Translations under genes and position numbers: made by a program
Origin: Buddleja alternifolia
Lineage: Eukaryota > Streptophyta > Magnoliopsida > Lamiales > Scrophulariaceae
NCBI GenBank assembly: GCA_019426215.1
Contig: CM033404.1
Location: forward strand, 25,798,843-25,862,842
DNA: 64,000 bases
Direction of reading: 5' to 3'
Part shown: in pieces, positions 58,221-64,000 of the stretch
Layout: every line of letters starts with the position of its first letter
Position numbering within the stretch: position 1 is the first letter of the stretch
The notes under the pieces: model-generated
The model's input: only the letters and a program-made list of their open reading frames with translations
Database searches by the model: none
Told to the model about the DNA's origin: nothing

Positions 58221-61200
58221 CTAATTTGCTAAATCGGCATAAGAAGTGGACGCAGCTTCCAAAAGTTCAGAGAGTTTGGTTCTAGAAATGCAAGTACCGG
58301 AAATGAATGTGTGAAGGGGACTATCAATGGTCCTGATGTGCATGGGACCTATGATATCAAGCACATGATGCAGAAAGACTTTGGACGACGCTTGACAGAT
58401 AGAGAAAATGGAATCTGAGGAGTAATTTCTAGAAAATCTAATCAAGCAGTCAGAGGGAAGAGACTTGAGACGCTGATCTTCAGGCACATAAGCAGCATAG
58501 TACTCTTCTAAATATGGATAGATCGCTTGAGCCAGTCCCTGATTTCTTTCTAGCAGTGAGAGGACAAATTCATAATGACTGAGTACCTCTTTGCGGATAG
58601 AAGGGAGCAGTGGATATCCTTGAAATGAATTGATTACTGAGCCGTTCCATTGTCTGAGATTGGCAGTGAAGATTCTGTCGAAATGAGATAAGGGAGTCAT
58701 AATCTTCACCACCAAGTTAAAGTTATCTTCGCAGTGGCTTGGAGCGAAATTTAAGCTAGTAATGTGAGTACTGCCACTGGTGGACGTTTGAGCGTTGAAA
58801 CATAGAGGAGTAATGGACAATCTTTGAAGCTCTTGACGTAGACATTGCTCAATCTGATGTCTAATGATTGGGAGCTTAAGAACAGGTCCAACTCTCTGTT
58901 GACGCTTCTTCAGGCATTGCTTGGCGAAATGACGCTTCTTGTCATGCATGCCTATGCCAAATAAATGGGGAGCTTGAATTAACTCTGTGAAGGTATATTG
59001 ATGACCCATATACGCTTCAACCCAATTTACTTCGTTCATACAGTAGTCTGTGCCAGCGTTGATAATAGCTCTAATGCCTTCATGGTGAATATCTCTGATA
59101 GATTCAAAGCGATATCTATCAGTCTGATAGTTAGCATTCCAGATGCTATCAAAATATGCATCAGCTTCAGTCTGGATCAAATCTGTGAGAGATTCAAGAT
59201 GCTCACCGGCATGAACTGCTTTATTCTTCCATAGGCGGAGTGGATTGACCAAAGTTAGATTTTCAGGACTATTGGCAATATGAGGAAAGTGTGTGTAGCC
59301 TTCTCTGTTCAAGACTGCCTCTGATGGATTGAGAAAGCCAGGGCGAAATGGCTCATACACACGAATATTGTAGTCTCTGAGAGCAAAACCTGTAGGCTTG
59401 CTGTGGCCATAGTCGAGGTAGTATGCCAGATCCACATGACATATAGGAGTTGTTCCTCCTTGTCTGTCTTGTTGAAGAATGAGAGAGGATGGCATAGGAC
59501 CAGGAGTTTTTTGTAGTTGAATGGCCATATAGTATTTCCTCTCAATTTCTGTCATCTCAGTGTTAAACACTATATCCCTGATTTTACTGTCGATATCAAT
59601 CAGTAGGGCAATCTCATTCTTAGCAGCAATATATCTTTCTTCATTATAGCCTGTGGGAATGAAATCTTCTTCGAGCGCTGGGGGCATGTGGTTGATTGAA
59701 TGATCAATCGTCTTCAGCGTGTCCAGTTGGAAGAAGTGCCTTGTCTTTGTAACGTCTTCAGCAATGCTCTGACCTTCTGAGCGTGCCTCTGTTATAGCCA
59801 GAACAGGAATTGATGTTTGAACCTCTTTGGGAGCAGGTTCCTCAGCTTCAATTGCAGCAACTTCTGCGGCAACGTTTTTGGCAATAGCCACGACTTCTGT
59901 CATCTCAACATCTAGGTTGACGTCGGTTGTTGCTTCAGCAGCAGCTGGAACTAGAGCTGTAACACATGAACTATCCTCTATAAGAGCAGGATCTTCTACA
60001 GATGTAGGAATAGAAATGTTGTGGGAAGAAATAAACTTACCCTGAGAACTTGTCTCATCAGCAATACTTTGAGCGCTTGGCTCAATAGCAACTTGAGCGC
60101 TTAGCTCAACAATCTCAGGCTCTTTAGGAACAGGAGCAGCTCGACGCTTGCTTGTCCTGGAACGCTTGAAAATTTTCTTCACATTGACTCCTTCAACGAG
60201 TTTGAGCGCTTGAGCGGGAGGAGCAACAGCTGGTTCATCAAATTCAATTTGTTTAATAATTCCTTCCAGCTTCCTCTGCTTGAGAGGTAACTTATCCTGT
60301 GCATCCTCATCAGTTTCCTCATCATCTTTTTGAGAAGCAGGAACAGCTTGTGCCTTGGGTTTTCTAGGAGCCCTCTTCTTGGTAGTAGCCGGACGCTTCA
60401 CGGCTTCCTCTTGAACAGGACGCTCAGCCTCTTCATCAGACGCTTCACGTACAGTCTGACGCTCAGAAAGTGGTTTAGCAGCACCACCAACTTTGGGAGG
60501 ATTAAATAGATTGGTCAGAATCCTTTTCCCCAAAAATTTGGTCTTATTCAAGGAGAGACCAGATGAGTAAACACAGTCTGATTTGTATAGAAGGTCACTC
60601 AAGACAAGCCCATACGGTTTATTTGGGGTGTTCAGACAGTCCCTAAACCTTCCAAAGATGTACTCACTCCAGTTGATTTGAATAGAGAGGCGTATCGCTG
60701 TCATCATCTGAAATTGTGTGGGGTTGACCCTATCAAAAGCGCCCACTCTGCATTCAATAATCTTGCTGCAGAAATCAGCCAACAGACGGTATTGTGATAC
60801 CATATCTTTCTTTTCAAAGTACTGGGTATAGGGTACACCATCATAGGCCCTCATAATCGTCCATGTTTCCTTGATTTGTGCCAGAGTAATACTGTCAAGT
60901 GCATCGCCCTCATTTGGAAGGTTGAAGTTCTTGGCAATAGATGCAGCAGACAACACAAATTCCCTAGGTGCCTCCTTCTTGGTCATAGGAAGAAGACAAG
61001 AGATAGACTTCTTGCCCTCCGAGAGTTTAGTAGTCCTCCAAAAAATGTCAACCTCCGTTGGAAAGAAATATGAATATTGTGTTAAGAAATTTTTAAGCCC
61101 GACCTGTGTAACAGTGTCCATCATGTCATGCAGGTTGATCTGGGGTTGATCATACAGGAATTTCTAGTCGACAATAAGGCCTTCAGTAACCTTGATGATA

Positions 61201-61238
61201 GGCTCGGCAGAAGTAGACGAAGCTTTCTTTGGTGCCAT
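58221..61238 (-). pseudogene. large 'env-position' ORF of the SIRE-type element (967-codon open frame, N-terminal stop)
   Basis: An ATG at 61236-61238 (MAPKKASSTSAEP) is followed after 24 codons by TAG (61164-61166). The frame reopens and runs uninterrupted from 61124 to 58221. Residues 1-200 (from MMDTVTQ) look like a folded domain (FLTQYSYFFPTEVDIFWR, FVLSAASIAKNFNLP, NWSEYIFGRF), resembling in pattern the plant 'putative transposon protein' domain (PF20167 type; inference). Residues 210-460 are Ala/Glu/Pro/Lys-rich with basic clusters at 243-257 (KRPATTKKRAPRKPK) and 320-328 (KRSRTSKRR). Residues 461-967 form a second dense domain with no relative I can name. No signal peptide, membrane helix or furin-like site is visible, so the position suggests 'envelope-like' but the features do not. 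The basic clusters suggest nuclear or nucleic-acid contact. Confidence 0.7.
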
Positions 61239-62056
61239 TTTTGAAGATAGAGTGAACTGAGATTTTCTTTTGAGAGAGTAAAATTTGCAGAAATTTTGAG
61301 AATAGTGAAAGATTTTTCTGCAGAGATTGTTTTAGATGACACAGTAAAGAGATTTTGAAACTTGTGTTCTCTCATCTCTTCAAGATTTTAATAAGTGTAA
61401 AGTTATTTTAATCTCAGCCATAAATTCATTAACTGCGGACGCGAGTTTTGTGTAAGAGAGAGAAGTTACATTTGGTAATTCCCATATATAAAGATTTGAC
61501 ATCCGAGTTAAAATTTTAAAAAAAAACGTTTGGCATTTTCAGAGTGTAGCACACGCACCTGATGATACACTGACACGTACACAAACACGTGCTATCTCTA
61601 AACTATCATTTTTTAAAAAAATTGATTAGCCGCCAGTTTGATGTGATAGAAGCGTGCGAGTAGAGTACAAAATAGACTTTTGAGTCTACCCACTACTTCA
61701 AAAAGCTTGTAAAATTTATGCATGACTTTTAAAAAATATTTTTATATTAAGTGTTGAATGGAATTGGTTCAACGCTTAACTGATACCACTGGTTGATATA
61801 ACATTAGAAAATTAGACGCTTAGGATTGAAAAGTCTTTTTATGTTTGAGCGTCCAATATTTTATGCATAAGTAATACTGAGCGGTGATGATCATGCATCT
61901 GAAAATTTTGATCATTGACGCTTGCAGTTATGATCAAGTACAACTTTAAGGTTCCCCCTAAATTTAATAGCTTGTACAAAAAAAAACTTTCTTTGAGACA
62001 TAAATCAAGTGGATTCCCCTAAAATTATATGTCTAATAAAGTATGATACAGAATGA
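61239..62056 (-). other. spacer between RNase H and the third coding region
   Basis: About 0.8 kb, AT-rich, with three GACGCTT-type motifs between 61810 and 61925. No coding frame with support. It may hold a splice acceptor or internal promoter for the downstream ORF; I could not identify either. Confidence 0.55.
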
Positions 62057-63999
62057 TTAAGCGTTTAAATCAATCATACCTAATTCACTTCTCAAAGTGA
62101 GAAAACGTTGTTCATTGAGCGCTTTGGTGAAGATATCTGCTAATTGTTTGTCAGTTCCAATGAAGTGCATGGAGATATCTTTCTTTTGAACATGGTCACG
62201 AAGAAAATGGTATCTAATGTCAATGTGTTTAGTTCTAGAATGAAGAACAGGATTTTGAGTCATGGCTAAAGCGCTTTGGTTGTCACAATGAATGGGGGTT
62301 GGTCCTAGGATTATTCCATAATCTCTGAGTTATTGCCTCATCCATAACACTTATGCACAACAACTTCCTGCAGCTACATACTCAGCTTCGGCTGTGGAGG
62401 TAGCTATGGAATGTTGTTTCTTACTATGCCACGAGACTAACCTATTACCTAGAAATTGACATGTACCACTAGTGCTCTTACGATCTATTTTGCATCCTAC
62501 AAAATCTGCATCTGAGTAACCAATTAGTTCAAAAGGAGACTCCCTTGGATACCATAAGCCCACATTTTGTGTGCCTTTTAGGTATTTAAGGATCTTCTTG
62601 GCAGCACTTAAGTGTGACTCTTTAGGATCAGTTTGAAATCGTGCACACATGCATACCGAAAACATAATATCAGGTCTACTCGCAGTAAGATAAAGAAGTG
62701 ATCCAATGATACCTCTATAATTAGTGGTATCAATTTTCTTTCCACTTTCATCTTTATCTAACTTAAGCGTTTGGCTCATTGGAATTTTTGAATATGATGC
62801 ATTTTCCATACCAAATTTCTTAATCATATCTCTTGTATATTTAGCTTTGTTAATAAATATGCCATTAGGGAGTTGTTTAACTTGTAATCCTAAGAAAAAA
62901 ATTAATTCACCCATCATGCTCATTTTAAATTGTTCTTGCATCATTTTTGAAAATTTCTCACACAGACGCTTGTTAGTAGAACCAAATATAACATCAACAT
63001 AAATTTGGACTAAGAGAATATCTTCGTTATTGGTAATTTTAAATAACGTTGTATCAACGCTGCCTTTTGAAAAGCCTTTACCAATAAGGAAGATAGAGAG
63101 AGTGTCATACCATGCTCGGGGTGCCTGCTTAAGCCCATAAAGTGCTTTGTCTAGCTTGTAAACCATACCCTTACCATGATTGTTGATGAATCCCGGTGGT
63201 TGCTCCACGTATACTTCTTCTTGGAGTTTACCATTCAGGAAAGCACTCTTCACGTCCATCTGATACACCGTGAACTTGTTGAATGCTGCATACGCTAGAA
63301 ACATGCTGATTGCTTCAAGACGGGCGACAGGAGCGTATGTCTCATCAAAATCAATACCCTTTTCTTGGCAATACCTTTGAGCTACGAGTCTGGCCTTGTT
63401 CCTTATCACAATGCCATTCTCATCCATCTTGTTTCTATAAACCCATCTAGTCCTAATAACTCCTTGTGATTTGGCCTTGGTACTAGCGTCCAAACCTTAT
63501 TTCGTTCAAACTGATTAAGCTCTTCTTGCATGGCTTCAATCCAACTTCGATCACTTAGAGCTTCATCCACTTTCTTAGGTTCCATTTGAGATAGAAAGCC
63601 TGCGAACATAGCCTCATTGAATGTAGCGGCTCTAGTTCTAACAGGCACTCCAATATCTCTAATAATCTGCTCTGGTGGATGATCACGCAGCCATAGTCTA
63701 TCTGGTTGGAAAGGGTTAAGAGGTTGAACAGACGCTTGACGATCAGACGCTTGACTATCCTCTTGCGTAGGCGCTTCAAGTTCACAAATCCTTGTTTGCT
63801 CTTGATGATCACTCTCTTCATGATCATCATCATTTCTTACATAATTATCCACAGTAACCTCACGAGTAATCTTAGGAGGTGGCACTGAGATCTCATCATC
63901 GTCGTCACTGTCATCGTTAATGGTGATCTTAGACGCTTGATGACATAGATATTCAACTCCTACATCATTTATATTAACCTTACTCGGTTCTTGGTTAGC
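62057..63999 (-). pseudogene. integrase-RT hinge, reverse transcriptase and RNase H of the SIRE-type element
   Basis: The hinge (63560-63999) is acidic and Gln/Ser-rich. RT enters with [21 protein letters not shown] (63480-63550), shifts frame near 63440, then continues [49 protein letters not shown]. The catalytic box reads YVDV (62990-63001) where YVDD is required, one residue short, so the polymerase is dead in this copy. RNase H has [17 protein letters not shown] and [15 protein letters not shown], then stops at 62351-62353 and 62330-62332, then SRTKHIDIRYHFLRD to 62057. Both stops fit a CAA to TAA change. A plus-strand frame at 62724-63002 is a shadow. Confidence 0.88.
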
Positions 64000-64000
64000 A

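Larger units (their letters stand above)
55225..64000 (-). mobile_element. Sirevirus/SIRE-type Ty1/copia element with an extra 3' coding region (partial)
   Basis: Minus-strand order within the window: hinge between integrase and RT (63886-64000), RT and RNase H (62057-63885), spacer, third coding region (57002-61238), polypurine tract (56768-56790), 3' LTR (55225-56767). Lineage comes from DHPPEQIIRDIGVPVRTRAAT and MEPKKVDEAL before the RT (a SIRE/Maximus pattern), the tract ATCATCAAAAAGGGGGAAAT, and an extra ORF after pol. Integrase, gag and the 5' LTR lie beyond the right edge. Old enough to carry stops and frameshifts in every coding part. Confidence 0.87.

Noticed and set aside
59827..60045. 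Plus-strand Ala/Ser-rich frame (also 58998-59234 and 60871-61149)
   Set aside because: Mirror frames of the 967-codon minus-strand ORF; its Ala/Glu linker makes the opposite strand look open.
57002..61238. Calling the third coding region a true envelope gene
   Set aside because: Position fits, but I see no signal peptide, transmembrane helix or cleavage site; it stays 'env-position'.
62724..63002. Plus-strand 92-codon hydrophobic frame
   Set aside because: Antisense shadow of the reverse transcriptase palm region.

Overview
The window looks like a repeat-dense, intergenic or pericentromeric block of a flowering-plant nuclear genome, probably a eudicot. I infer this from stacked LTR retrotransposons, plant-type primer-binding sites (initiator-Met and Asp tRNA), and a captured fragment resembling a plant mitochondrial ribosomal protein S14 gene. 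I cannot name the species. I see no intact host gene, rRNA, tRNA or CRISPR array. Nearly every base belongs to a retrotransposon, a fragment of one, or an insertion inside one.

The dominant family is a Ty1/copia element (Angela/TAR-like by its pol motifs; inferred). It has 1.6-1.9 kb LTRs with TGTTRGG...CCWACA-type ends, a TGGTATCAGAGCC primer-binding site, and an unusually long leader of about 2-3 kb before gag. The leader holds a GC-rich island, TGGGC/GCCCA palindromes and AT-rich tandem repeats. Reading left to right:
- Element A (1-14148, minus) is decayed. Its 5' LTR is split by a very young 6.08 kb non-autonomous Athila/Tat-type element (6781-12858, 5-bp duplication TCCTC) that carries one intact 319-codon ORF of unknown function.
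- Element A itself lies in the 3' LTR of element B (14149-24593, minus). B also carries a solo LTR (17335-18958, duplication ATCTG) and a 657-bp captured fragment with an RPS14-like reading frame (about 19704-20360).
- B's 5' LTR is broken by a plus-strand LTR fragment J (24594-25138), which is broken in turn by element C (25139-31020, minus). C contains a 595-bp TRIM element (26878-27472, duplication GCTTG).
- A truncated Ty3/gypsy element (31344-32757, plus) joins the leader of plus-strand copia element F.
- Element D (33958-47313, plus) sits inside F. D's 3' LTR holds element E (40656-46253, minus, duplication GTGAA), which has two LTRs and a leader but no gag-pol.
- F resumes at 47314 with gag-pol, is interrupted by an Athila-like solo LTR (50573-51813), and ends in a truncated 3' LTR fused to element H (53015-55163, minus).

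The right end (55225-64000, minus) is a different lineage: a Sirevirus/SIRE-type copia element entered from its 3' LTR. Between RNase H and the 3' LTR it has a third coding region of about 4.2 kb, including a 967-codon open frame. This region is 'env-like' only by position. It lacks visible membrane segments and has two basic clusters. The element also has a strong excess of the heptamer GACGCTT in coding and noncoding parts alike.

Functionally the window is a nested graveyard. All gag-pol regions carry stops or frameshifts. Several stops fall at glutamine codons (CAA/CAG to TAA/TAG), consistent with deamination of methylated cytosine. The youngest insertion is the Athila/Tat-type element, whose LTRs differ at only about 6 positions.
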